Source of the DNA: Alphaproteobacteria bacterium
GTDB taxonomy: Bacteria > Pseudomonadota > Alphaproteobacteria > UBA828
Assembly (NCBI GenBank): GCA_022826665.1
Contig: JAJDUK010000052.1
Coordinates: 1-33,195, forward strand
Length of the DNA stretch: 33,195 nucleotides
Direction of reading: 5' to 3'
Both the position numbers and the translations under genes were made by a program. The notes beneath the pieces are model-generated. The model had not been told where the DNA came from and did not search any database. It saw only the letters and a list, made by a program, of their open reading frames with translations. Position 1 is the first letter of the stretch; each line of letters starts with the position of its first letter. Below, piece after piece: positions 9,226-16,994 of the stretch.

Positions 9226-10335
9226 TTATGTCATGAGTTGGCGCGCACTTTCGTCGCGCGCCTGCCGGAGAGCGTGTTCGCGTTCACGTCGTGCGTCCCC
9301 GGCGGTCGCCGACGCGTTCCAGTCTTTCTTTGAGCCCTCGTAAAGATGGCAGGCCACGGCGTGGCCCGCCTCGATTTCCTGCAGCTCAGGCATCTGCGTG
9401 GCACACGGTTCGAAGCGCTCCGTGCAGGTGCCGGAATAGATGCAGCCGGTTCTTGCCGCCGCAGAGGCGCGCATGGCGCTCTCAAGGTCTTCGTCATCGG
9501 CAAGCACGCCAGTTTGGCTTGCGACCCTCTCCCAGGCGTCGTCCTTCTTGAGGCCCAGCACCGCATCGAGGAGCGTCCTGGTGTAGGGATGCTTCGGCTG
9601 ATGATAGACCTCGTCGCTGCCACCGATTTCGACGGCGCGGCCGTGGTAAAGAACGAGAATGCGGTCGGAGAAATTCTTCACGAGCTTCAGGTCGTGAGAA
9701 ACGAAGAGATAAGTCAGATGAAGGGTCTCTTGCAGCTCCTTCAACAGATTGAGGATCTGCCCCTGAATTGAGACATCGAGCGCCGAGACCGGCTCGTCCA
9801 GAAAGAGAAAGCGCGGCTCAAGGGCCAGCGCGCGGGCGATGCCGATGCGCTGACATTGTCCCCCGCTGAACTCGTGCGGATAGCGATTGGTATGCGCCGG
9901 GTTGAGGCCGACGATGTCGAAGAGGTACTGGACCCGCTCCCTGGCCTCCTGGCGTGGGATATCGAAGTTGAGCATCGAGCGCGTGACGTTCTCCGCAACC
10001 GTGCGCCGAGGGTTGAGCGTGTGCAGGGGGTCCTGGAAGACGATCTGCAGATCCTTGCGGTACGGCCGCATCTCGGCCGGGGAGAGACCGACCAGATCGG
10101 CATCGCCGAATTGGACGCTACCCACATCGGCCCGGATCAGGTTGAGAATCAACCGCCCTAGAGTAGACTTCCCGGAGCCTGAACCGCCGACGCAGCCCAG
10201 AGTCTCGCCCTCGAAGACATCGAAGCTGACGTCGTCCACAGCCACAATCTCGCCGACCTTCTTGCGCAGAACCGTTCCCTCTCGCACGGGGAAGGCCTTG
10301 CGCAGGCCGCGCACCTTGATGAGGGGCTCGCTCAC
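9226..10335 (-). CDS. DppF/OppF-type ABC transporter ATP-binding protein
   Basis: The GTG at 10335 is chosen because it overlaps the stop of the preceding gene as GTGA, a typical coupled start; the longer frame runs inside that gene. The 369-residue protein has Walker A GGSGSGKST (Gly where Glu is usual), Q-loop FQDP, signature SGGQCQR, Walker B FLFLDEP and switch SHD. A C-terminal oligopeptide/dipeptide extension has a Cys pattern (GCIYSGTC, then EPCATQMP and ACHLYEG). The extra C-terminal tail after that is Arg- and Ala-rich. It couples ATP hydrolysis to the two permeases together with the DppD-type subunit. Confidence 0.93.
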   Translation of the reverse strand: MSEPLIKVRGLRKAFPVREGTVLRKKVGEIVAVDDVSFDVFEGETLGCVGGSGSGKSTLGRLILNLIRADVGSVQFGDADLVGLSPAEMRPYRKDLQIVFQDPLHTLNPRRTVAENVTRSMLNFDIPRQEARERVQYLFDIVGLNPAHTNRYPHEFSGGQCQRIGIARALALEPRFLFLDEPVSALDVSIQGQILNLLKELQETLHLTYLFVSHDLKLVKNFSDRILVLYHGRAVEIGGSDEVYHQPKHPYTRTLLDAVLGLKKDDAWERVASQTGVLADDEDLESAMRASAAARTGCIYSGTCTERFEPCATQMPELQEIEAGHAVACHLYEGSKKDWNASATAGDARREREHALRQARDESARQLMT

Positions 10336-11378
10336 TGGTGCGCGCTCGCTTCCGGCCCGAACAAGTGACAGCGAACGTCGGTCCCCGCAGCGGCCTCGTA
10401 GAGTTCCGGGCGCTCGCTCCGACACTTGGGCATGACGAAGGCACAGCGATCGGCGAAGCTGCAGCCGGCGGGCAGGTTCAGCAGATCGGGCGGCTGGCCC
10501 TCGATCTGATGAAGCCGTTGGTCGGTGCTATCCGGATCGGGCACCGCCTGGATCAGCGCCTTCGTGTAAGGGTGCTGCGGATTGGCGAGAACGTCGTCGA
10601 CCCGGCCCTGCTCCTGTATTTGCCCCGCGTACATGACGATGACTCGGGTGGCGAGCGCGCGCAGCACGCCAAAATCATGGGTGATGAGGATGATCGAGAG
10701 CCCGCGTTCCGCATGGGCGCGCTTCAGGAGGAGGAGTATCGTCGCCTGCACCAGAACGTCGAGGGCGGTCGTCGGCTCGTCGGCGATGAGCACTTCCGGC
10801 TCGCAGGCCATGCTCAGCGCCACGCCGACCCGCTGGCACATGCCGCCGCTCATCTGGTGGGGATAGCTGGCGGCAACGCGCTCGGGATCGGGAAAGTCGA
10901 CCGCACGTAACAGGGCCGCAGCACGCTTGACCGCCTCCGCTCTCGAGAGCGAAGAATCGTGGCGGCGCAGGGTCTCTACCATCAGCGTCGAGACGGTGAA
11001 GGCAGGGTTGAGCGCGGCACGCGGGTTCTGAAAAATCATCGAAATGCGCTTGCCGCGTATCGCGCCGAGCGCCCTTTCGCTCTGCGACAAGAGATCGATC
11101 CCGTCCAGGACTACCTGGCCGCTTGCGTATCGGCCAGGCGGCATGGCGACCAGCTTCATGATCGACTGGGCGGTGACGCTCTTGCCCGAGCCGGACTCGC
11201 CGACGATGGCGAGAATATCCCCGCGGTTCAGGCTGAAGGAGACGTCGTCCACCGCCTTCACCACGCCGGCCGGCGTGTCGAAGTATGTCCTCAGACGCTC
11301 GACCGAAAGGACGGCATCTCCGGACCGGGCGGGACTTGTCGCGTCCCATCGTTGCGGCTCGGCACCCGTCCTGCCCAT
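10332..11378 (-). CDS. DppD/OppD-type ABC transporter ATP-binding protein
   Basis: A 348-residue ATPase and first gene of the eight-gene operon. Walker A is GESGSGKS, Q-loop FQNP, signature SGGMCQR, Walker B VLIADEP and the switch His is in THD. The C-terminal oligopeptide-transporter extension shows NLPAGCSFADRCAFVMPKC, the Cys cluster seen in many DppD proteins. A TGGAGCG ribosome site precedes the ATG at 11378. It is divergent from the truncated amidohydrolase at 11641, so the operon promoter should lie in 11379-11640. I could not pick a convincing -35/-10 there. Confidence 0.93.
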   Translation of the reverse strand: MGRTGAEPQRWDATSPARSGDAVLSVERLRTYFDTPAGVVKAVDDVSFSLNRGDILAIVGESGSGKSVTAQSIMKLVAMPPGRYASGQVVLDGIDLLSQSERALGAIRGKRISMIFQNPRAALNPAFTVSTLMVETLRRHDSSLSRAEAVKRAAALLRAVDFPDPERVAASYPHQMSGGMCQRVGVALSMACEPEVLIADEPTTALDVLVQATILLLLKRAHAERGLSIILITHDFGVLRALATRVIVMYAGQIQEQGRVDDVLANPQHPYTKALIQAVPDPDSTDQRLHQIEGQPPDLLNLPAGCSFADRCAFVMPKCRSERPELYEAAAGTDVRCHLFGPEASAHQ

Positions 11379-11640
11379 GACTGCGCTCCAGCACGGTCGA
11401 ACGGCTTCAAGCGTGCGACTCTACAGTGAGTTGGGGTGAAGCGCCTACGCAATTCGCCGCCCCTTATTCGAGCCGGGTATTCCGCGCTCGTCGGTCATCA
11501 GGTGTGCACCGTCTCCCATCGCTCAGCGTCCGCGCTCGACCCGGATATCTCGCGGCGGGCCGCCCGGCATGATGTGCAGATTATCCCGGCAACATTCGTG
11601 ATAGCCTCGCTCCGGGCCTGGTCGAAGGGGAGACGACGCC

Positions 11641-11752
11641 ATGGCGATACTCATCAAGAATGCGCACGTGCTCACAATGGATGACCACGACACCGAGTTT
11701 GAACGGGCCGATATTCCTGTCCGCGGGACAAAGATCGAGGCACTTGAATCCG
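11641..11752 (+). pseudogene. N-terminal stub of a second amidohydrolase
   Basis: A GGGGAG precedes an ATG at 11641, and the first 38 or so codons read MAILIKNAHVLTMDDHDTEF, continuing into a RGTKIEAL strand. This is the standard N-terminus of the cytosine-deaminase/ATZ type of amidohydrolase. Resemblance then stops at about 11750, and the same frame continues through DNA that codes for another protein on the opposite strand. The metal-binding HxH and the rest of the barrel are absent. The gene was cut here by insertion or deletion, which marks the edge of the mobile part of the window. Confidence 0.75.
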
Positions 11753-11787
11753 ATATCCCTCCTCTCCCTCTTGACAGCGCGCACGGT

Positions 11788-12138
11788 TCACGAGTCTTTC
11801 CGGGCTGGATCATGCTTCTGCGAGACCGCCTCTCCCTCCGCCAATGGTTCGGGAGCCACGTCGGGAACGATGGTGGCGACGTGCTCGAGGATTTGATCGA
11901 CCTTGGTCTTGCGGCCTGCGGCGATCATGTCGAGCGCAATGGCCTGTGCGGCGAACAGCGAAGCGCGCGCGACGCGGACCTGCACCTCGGATTGCGGCCA
12001 CTCCCTCGTCTCCAGCCACCGCTCCGCGAGTTCGGCGAGAAGGCGGTTGGCGGTAATGTCCTCTTCCCCGGCGGCTGCTTCGAGGCGTTTCCAGAGCTCC
12101 TCGTCGATGCGGATGTGCTTGCTGATCGTCCCGGACAT
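11788..12138 (-). CDS. Ribbon-helix-helix protein, probable mobile-element accessory
   Basis: A 116-residue protein. KHIRIDEELWKRLEAAA followed by ITANRLLAELAERWL is a ribbon-helix-helix DNA-binding domain (about residues 6-45). An alpha-helical part with AAQAIALDMIAAGRKTKVDQILEHV follows. The second RHH protein of this window (31867-32250) has the same plan: RHH first, then a helix with an alternating aromatic/hydrophobic pattern, an AxGR-type turn and VDxxxxxA. The latter lies next to a relaxase, so a role in relaxosome or element regulation is plausible. Start supported by a GGGGGG-rich Shine-Dalgarno about 9 nt upstream. No relaxase gene is next to this copy. Confidence 0.7.
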   Translation of the reverse strand: MSGTISKHIRIDEELWKRLEAAAGEEDITANRLLAELAERWLETREWPQSEVQVRVARASLFAAQAIALDMIAAGRKTKVDQILEHVATIVPDVAPEPLAEGEAVSQKHDPARKDS

Positions 12139-13203
12139 CGTTCCGGTCCCCCCTATAGAGCCGACGCGCGCACCATTTTCCGTGAAGCGGCGCGCATTCG
12201 CGACGGCGATTCGTGCTCAGCGCGACGCCGGTGTCCGGAGTTTGGCGGAGCCTTGAAGCTGGAACGGGGTTGTTTATTGGGCGATTGGGGGGCCTCTGAC
12301 GGAAACATTGTCGTCGATTTTGACTCGATTACGCGCTCCCCAACGCAATGTGCAGCAGTTGGCCCTGCCCCGAATGCGGGTGCAGAACGGGATGCGGGTA
12401 TGGGAACAGGGTCATGTCTATCGGAGCACCATTCCCGAAGCTCTATCGAACGTGACGCGTAAGCCATTACGCCATTGGGAACAATTCTTATGTAGCTCGG
12501 AGCGACGCAAAATGCGACGCAGTTATTCCGGCACCTCAGGGCTACGCTCTTCTACGAAGTATCGTAGCAGACCGTATCCTCCACGTGCTTGAGCGTAGTG
12601 ATGTTGTAGGCTGGCAGCGAGCTGCGTCAGGTGTGAGAACAGAAGCGCGTAAGCGTCGAGGGGGACACAAGTTCGATATAGAAACGGTCAGGGCCCCAAC
12701 TCGTTGCAGGACAAACGATCGGGTCGATCGATGCCTTCGCGTCAGCGCTCGCGACGCATCCGGCGGAGTGGTGTTGCAGGTCGTTGCGCGGCTTCGAGTT
12801 GCAAGCATAGGAAGCACTCTCGACGGGGTGAACGGTCGGTGGAACGGCAAGCGGGACCAGGTCAAGCCGCTTGCGATCGCTGTCGGCGCAGCGAGCTCGT
12901 CACGCCTGTCGTCGACGGTGTCGGGCTGGGTGGCGCCGGGCCGTTCAGGCGCGGCGGCACCGATGTCCGTCAGGGCATCGCGATGCTCGTCGTCAACGGC
13001 GACGGCGGTGCGCCGATCGACCGCGGGCAGGCTATCGCGGACAGAACCTCGGTCCGTCTCTTCTGCGAGGCGAGCGTCCGTCGACGGTGCGCAGCACCGT
13101 GACGGCTGCGATGCCGAGGCCGGGTCCGGGAGGGTTGGCGGTTCGAGCGCGAGCGGCGCAGGCGCGGATGCGCCGAGCCGCGATGCGCGAGGGGGGCACG
13201 GCG
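12139..13203. other. Gene-free stretch, partly of lower GC
   Basis: No frame here has a domain I recognise. From about 12280 to 12720 the base composition is clearly more AT-rich and the codon use of every frame is unlike the neighbours. From 12870 to 13100 a plus-strand frame has the third-position GC bias of a gene for about 75 codons but lacks a good start and recognisable motifs, and could be the rest of a decayed gene. Likely a scar between the metabolic part and the mobile element. Confidence 0.5.
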
Positions 13204-13244
13204 AAAAAGGGGGAGCCGATCGCCGCAGAGGCAGCGATCGGCTC
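13204..13244 (-). terminator. Intrinsic terminator after the minus-strand DUF2493 gene
   Basis: GAGCCGATCGC (13213-13223) pairs perfectly with GCGATCGGCTC (13234-13244), an 11-bp stem with a 10-nt loop. On the minus strand it is followed by C residues and then five T (complement of 13204-13208). It lies 24 nt after the stop of the DUF2493 gene. Confidence 0.88.
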
Positions 13245-13267
13245 GTAGTGGACAGGTGGCGCCATCG

Positions 13268-14188
13268 TCATGTGGCGAGCTGAACCTTCATGACAGGAAT
13301 GCCGAGCTGCCGAGCTTTGTCGACGAGGTTGCCGGTGATGCCGGAGCCTGGGAACGCGATGACGCCCTTGGGTAGCAGGTTGAGCAGGTCGTCGTTGCGA
13401 CGGAAGGGCGCGGCCTTGCCGTGCGCGCTCCAGTCGGGGCGGCAGATGACCTGATTGACGCCTCTGGCTTCTGCCCAGCTCGCCGCGATCTTCTCGACGC
13501 CGGGACCGCCACCATGCAGCAGGACCATGTCGCCGTACTTCGCGCGCGCCATGTCGAGCGTGCTCCAGACGGTGTCGGCATCGCTGACGGTCTTGCCGCC
13601 GGTAATGGCGACCAGGGTGCCCTCGGGCAGGTGCGCTCTTGTCTCGCGGTCCTTGCGGGCACGGCGGAAGTCGCGGGCGTCGATGGCGGCGGAGGTCAGC
13701 GTGCCGGTCTGACTCGCGTGCGATCCGTGCCTTGGGCGCCAGACGTCGCCGGTCTCGACGCGGTAGGCGTCAGCGGCGAGGTCGCGCATCTTCTCGAAGG
13801 CGTCGCGGCGGTCGCCGAGGCTCTGCGCCCGGTCGGTCATCGTCTGCAGCTCCCACGCCTTCACCTCCGATCCGTCCTGGGCCTTCTCGAGGTCCTTCAT
13901 CTCGGGCGCGATGCGGTCGACGGCGCGGTCGAGGCGGGTGACCTGGGAGTGCAGGCAGTTGACGAAGCCCCACATCAGGGCCTCGCGCTCGTCGGCCATC
14001 TGTGTGCCGTCGACGGTGATGCCGTCGACGATGACGCGGATGGCTTCGCCCAGTGCATCCATGGCGTCGTCCTCGTCCCAGACGACCCTGCTGTCGAGCT
14101 CGCCGCGCTCGGGCGCCGTGCCGTAGAGAGCCATGCTCTCGCAGACGGTTGCAGTTGCGGATGCGGTAGCGCTTGTAGTGTCGATCAT
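13268..14188 (-). CDS. DUF2493 / SLOG-superfamily (YspA-like) protein, minus-strand copy
   Basis: A 306-residue protein. The ATG at 14188 has an AGGGAGGTC site 6 nt upstream, better than the ATG at 14224. An acidic, helical N-terminal two-thirds (DEDDAMDALGEAIRVIVDGI, then MTDRAQSLGDRRDAFEKMR) leads to a C-terminal Rossmann-like domain from about residue 200. That domain shows VAITGGKTV, a strand ending in HGGGPG, FRRNDDLLN and AFPGSGIT. HGGGPG and the PGSG loop are the ligand-binding signatures of SLOG domains, predicted to bind nucleotides or nucleotide-derived ligands. It is closely similar over its whole length to the plus-strand protein at 29056-30060. It ends the minus cassette, before a strong terminator. 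Confidence 0.85.
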   Translation of the reverse strand: MIDTTSATASATATVCESMALYGTAPERGELDSRVVWDEDDAMDALGEAIRVIVDGITVDGTQMADEREALMWGFVNCLHSQVTRLDRAVDRIAPEMKDLEKAQDGSEVKAWELQTMTDRAQSLGDRRDAFEKMRDLAADAYRVETGDVWRPRHGSHASQTGTLTSAAIDARDFRRARKDRETRAHLPEGTLVAITGGKTVSDADTVWSTLDMARAKYGDMVLLHGGGPGVEKIAASWAEARGVNQVICRPDWSAHGKAAPFRRNDDLLNLLPKGVIAFPGSGITGNLVDKARQLGIPVMKVQLAT

Positions 14189-14294
14189 GTCGACCTCCCT
14201 TGTTTCATCCTTGCGGATGTTCATCCTCCGGGGCCCTGTGCCCCTTCGTGATGTCGTTTCTCCTCACGCGCGCGCAGTGGAAGCACCTGGCCCT

Positions 14295-14549
14295 AGATGG
14301 TCTTAGGCGGGAGTTGGTGCGGAACGTCGCCGATGTTGGTGCGGAAGTTGGCGTTCTCTGTGCCTGGGAGGCCTGATGCGCAGCCGTGGTGGGTAGCCGC
14401 GTTTCGAGTAGGCCTTCTCAAGAACTGCTAGCATCAGGCCGACGCGCCGGCCCCGCGCGAGGGGCCGGTGCGCCACACACTCGGCGTTGGAGAGTTCTGG
14501 CAAGCCAACTTCACGGTCGGCGACGTTCACGGCCCGCCTTAGACCATCT
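14295..14549. repeat. Large nested inverted repeat between the DUF2493 and 78-residue genes
   Basis: Outer arms 14295-14311 (AGATGGTCTTAGGCGGG) and 14533-14549 are inverted copies differing at one base. Moving inward, both arms share AACGTCGCCGA and GAAGTTGGC in mirrored order, and an innermost perfect pair GGCCTGATGC (14370-14379) / GCATCAGGCC (14431-14440) faces a loop of about 50 nt. A further hairpin (CCGGCCCC/GGGGCCGG, 14448-14469) sits in the right arm. The whole can fold as one long imperfect hairpin about 255 nt long. It could be a MITE-like insertion, a structured RNA or a protein-binding cruciform. I saw no transposase or convincing gene in it. Confidence 0.7.
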
Positions 14550-14689
14550 TGGGTCAGGCCGCAGGGAGCGGAGCGACCGGAGGACCCGCAGGGTTGCTGC
14601 AATGAGCACGCGTGACATCCTCGGACATCACGACGGGGTGGCTATTCTCTCTCCACGCACGGCCCCCGTTTCTGTTGTGCCTGCCGGCA

Positions 14690-14926
14690 TCACGACGACC
14701 AGAGTGGGTGTGAGCGGATACGCTCCTCGGCCACCTCGCGAATGCGCGAGCGCTCGTGCACACGCACTGGGCCGCGGGGATCTTCGTCGAGATGGATCAC
14801 GAAGTAGGACGAACCCGGGTGAAGGATGTCGGGATGACGGAAGAGGTCGCCGACGTGATCGCCGTTGGCGTCGAGGATGCGAGCCTCGTCGTCGCCGACG
14901 CGCGTGAAGGTGATGGTGCTGCTCAT
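14690..14926 (-). CDS. Small conserved-looking hypothetical protein (78 aa)
   Basis: It begins MSSTITFTRVGDDEARI at 14926 with an AGGAG 6 nt upstream. A longer GTG start at 15031 would overlap the toprim stop but has low-complexity sequence and no better ribosome site. The product has alternating strands (EARILDANGDHVGDLFR, SYFVIHLDED) and a basic helical end (RSRIREVAEERIRSHP). I do not recognise the family. It lies 98 nt downstream of the toprim gene and is probably cotranscribed with it. Codon use is that of a real gene. Confidence 0.65.
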   Translation of the reverse strand: MSSTITFTRVGDDEARILDANGDHVGDLFRHPDILHPGSSYFVIHLDEDPRGPVRVHERSRIREVAEERIRSHPLWSS

Positions 14927-15024
14927 GCTGCGCTCCTGGCGTGATTGCGGCGGGGAGAGACCTCTCTCCCTCGCTGCGCCGCTCGCCCGGCGCCTGCCCT
15001 TCCCGGTCTCTCGCTTGGCGATCG

Positions 15025-16020
15025 TCACCACCGGTCCCCGGCGCGGTCCCGGCAGCGGAAGATCGGCGCGAGCCTGGCGCGAAGCGCCGGCGCGCCGAGG
15101 GCGACGAGATCGCTGTTGAAGTCATCGCCCGCGGGCGCGACGACCAGCGCGGCGAGCCTCGCGCGTGTGCAGCGCCGGGCAAGGCGCTCGGCGGCACGCT
15201 CTCCCTCGGGGTCGTTATCGCGCGCGATCACCAGCCGCGTGACGCCGGCAGGCGGCGCGAATGCGCCGAGGCTGCCGGCGGACAGCGCTGCGGCGGCGAT
15301 GGTGTCGGGAATGGCAGTGACGATGGACAGCACGGTCTCGATCCCCTCGCCGACCAGCAGCGTGCCGACGCCGGGAGCGCCGAAGCGGACGGCGCGGCCG
15401 TGGACGCGGCCCAGCGCCTTGCGCGGGCGAATCACATTCGCCTTGGCGGGCTTGGTCGGGTCCAACCACGTGCGATGGACGCCGGTGATGATGTCGTCGT
15501 CGTGAGCGGTGACGGCCGCGACAAGGGCCGGCAGGCGGCGCACGCCGTCGTCGTCGCGGTAGAAGAGGCCGGGATGGAAGCGCAGCGCCGCGAAGCGGCA
15601 GCGCTCAATGCCGCGGGCCTCGAGATAGGCCTCGGCATGGGTGCCGTCGATGGCGCGGCAGCGCTGCCAGAGACGGCGGGCCGCCTGGGTGCGGTCGTAG
15701 TCTTCGGGAACGGCGGAGGACGGCACGGGCGGCGACGCGAGGAAGGCGTGCGCCTCGGCGAGGGCCGCGCGAAGCGAGCCTGCGCCCGAGGAGATGCGAA
15801 TGAGGTCGAGCAGGTCGCCGTGCTCACCGCTGCTTGCGTCGGTCCACTTCCCCGGGACGCCGGGGGGCGCCAGGCGGACGAAGAGCGACCGCCCCCGCGC
15901 GCCGTAGACGTCGCCGGCGGTCCAGTATCGGCCTTGCTTGCGGCCTTGGGGCAGGTAGCGGCGGCACACCTCCTCGGCGCGTGCGCCGAGGGCGGCCGCG
16001 ACGCGAGCGGCGGCGCTCAC
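15025..16020 (-). CDS. Toprim-domain primase/helicase-like protein, minus-strand copy
   Basis: A 331-residue protein starting at a GTG (16020) that overlaps the stop of a short leader ORF as GTGA; GAGGTG lies about 7 nt upstream. Residues 15-75 (EEVCRRYLPQGRKQGRYW, GKWTD, HGDLLDLIR) are the N-terminal domain usual in plasmid toprim proteins. The toprim domain is at about 215-300, with LLVGEGIETVLS (E225) and LVIARDNDPEGE (D268, D270) as metal-binding acidic motifs. Such proteins are primase-like replication factors of plasmids and integrative elements. No zinc finger or helicase part is present. The plus-strand paralog at 26197-27252 matches it end to end. Confidence 0.88.
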   Translation of the reverse strand: MSAAARVAAALGARAEEVCRRYLPQGRKQGRYWTAGDVYGARGRSLFVRLAPPGVPGKWTDASSGEHGDLLDLIRISSGAGSLRAALAEAHAFLASPPVPSSAVPEDYDRTQAARRLWQRCRAIDGTHAEAYLEARGIERCRFAALRFHPGLFYRDDDGVRRLPALVAAVTAHDDDIITGVHRTWLDPTKPAKANVIRPRKALGRVHGRAVRFGAPGVGTLLVGEGIETVLSIVTAIPDTIAAAALSAGSLGAFAPPAGVTRLVIARDNDPEGERAAERLARRCTRARLAALVVAPAGDDFNSDLVALGAPALRARLAPIFRCRDRAGDRW

Positions 16021-16085
16021 GACGCACACCTCGGGCCGGAAAGGGGGCCGGCGGAGCCGGACCTGTGAGCGGGGATGGGGCGCAT
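16017..16085 (-). CDS. Leader ORF (22 aa) overlapping the toprim start
   Basis: ATG at 16085 with GGAGAGG upstream opens a 22-codon frame (MRPIPAHRSGSAGPLSGPRC, then AS) whose TGA overlaps the toprim GTG as GTGA. The paralogous toprim gene has the same arrangement with a different, shorter peptide. The layout suggests translational coupling rather than a functional peptide. Confidence 0.5.
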   Translation of the reverse strand: MRPIPAHRSGSAGPLSGPRCAS

Positions 16086-16225
16086 GAGAGACCTCTCCGG
16101 ATGCTGCGTGGAACGCGCCCCGGTCCCGGCCTCGACCGGCCTCTCGCCGGCGCCGGGACGGCAGGCGCCGCGCGAAGCGTATGGCGCGCCGTCCGGCCAG
16201 TGGAGGACTCGGATCGGGCTGCACG

Positions 16226-16264
16226 AAAAAGCCCGCCCCGCGCGGGAGGAACGCGGGGCGGGCT
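16226..16264 (-). terminator. Intrinsic terminator after ssb
   Basis: A 13-bp stem, AGCCCGCCCCGCG (16230-16242) with CGCGGGGCGGGCT (16252-16264), loop of 9 nt, followed on the minus strand by five T (complement of 16226-16230). It lies 42 nt after the ssb stop and separates ssb from the toprim unit. Confidence 0.9.
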
Positions 16265-16306
16265 CTGGGGCGAGCGGGCGGGGAAGGCCCGCTGCGGGGA
16301 GGGTCG

Positions 16307-16750
16307 CTAAAAGGGTATGGTGCTGTCAGCGGGATCGGCGTCGGCGGCCGGCGCAGCCTCACCGTCGGACGCCTGGGCGCCGTTGCCGTTGGTGCCGGCG
16401 GGGCGATCGAGAAACTGCACGCGGCCACCGGGAACCAGCAGGATCTCGGTCGAGAATCGGTCGCTGTCCTCGCCGTCCTTGCGCCACTTCCTGGTCTGCA
16501 GCTTGCCCGCGACGTAGACCAAACGGCCCTTCTTCGCGTGCTTCTCCAGCATGTCGATCAGCCCGCTCTGGAAGCTGACGACCCTGTGCCACTCTGTCCG
16601 ATCCACCCGCTCGCCGCTCTGGCGATCGATATAGGATTCGTCGGTCGCCACCGACATATTGGCGACGCGGCCGCCGGAGGTGAGGTTGCTGATGGTCGCA
16701 TCGGCGCCCAGCCGGCCGATGATCTGAGCGGAGTTGAGTCCGAACGCCAT
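16307..16750 (-). CDS. ssb: Single-stranded DNA-binding protein, intact copy
   Basis: A 147-residue SSB. The ATG at 16750 follows AAGGAG. The OB fold spans about residues 5-115: NSAQIIGRLGADATI, RVANMSVATDESY, TEWHRVVSFQSGLIDMLEKH, KGRLVYVAGKLQTRKW and DRFSTEILLVPGGRVQFLDR. An Asn/Gly/Ala-rich linker and the acidic tip DSTIPF follow; the tip recruits partner proteins. Length is slightly short for a chromosomal SSB and typical of plasmid copies. It heads the minus cassette and is cut off from the toprim gene by its own terminator. The copy at 25000-25311 has lost the first 52 residues. Confidence 0.92.
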   Translation of the reverse strand: MAFGLNSAQIIGRLGADATISNLTSGGRVANMSVATDESYIDRQSGERVDRTEWHRVVSFQSGLIDMLEKHAKKGRLVYVAGKLQTRKWRKDGEDSDRFSTEILLVPGGRVQFLDRPAGTNGNGAQASDGEAAPAADADPADSTIPF

Positions 16751-16994
16751 GATCGTGTCTCCTTGCGATTCGAGTTGATGACGAAGGTTGACGAGCGGGC
16801 TGGAGCCTCTTCTCGACCCCGCCCTGCTCACCTTCTCCAAGCTCCACACCTCCTCTCGTCTGCCGCCTGCTCCGAGGCTCGCCGGGTTCACGAGGCTTCG
16901 CGGACCGCACGGTCGGTGATTGCCGCGGCGCCGATTCGGGATCGCGGTTGACGGGAGCAGGTTCACGTTCGGAACGCCCGCGGCGGGTCCGCGC

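Noticed and set aside
11641-12462. Single 273-residue plus-strand protein
   Set aside because: Only the first 38 or so codons look like amidohydrolase; the rest is the mirror of the minus-strand RHH gene and of gene-free DNA.
12585-13283. 232-residue plus-strand gene
   Set aside because: Ser/Arg/Ala-rich composition without motifs and running through the terminator of the DUF2493 gene.
14303-14602. 99-residue minus-strand protein inside the inverted repeat
   Set aside because: No recognised motif and the frame lies inside a symmetric repeat; coding could not be supported.
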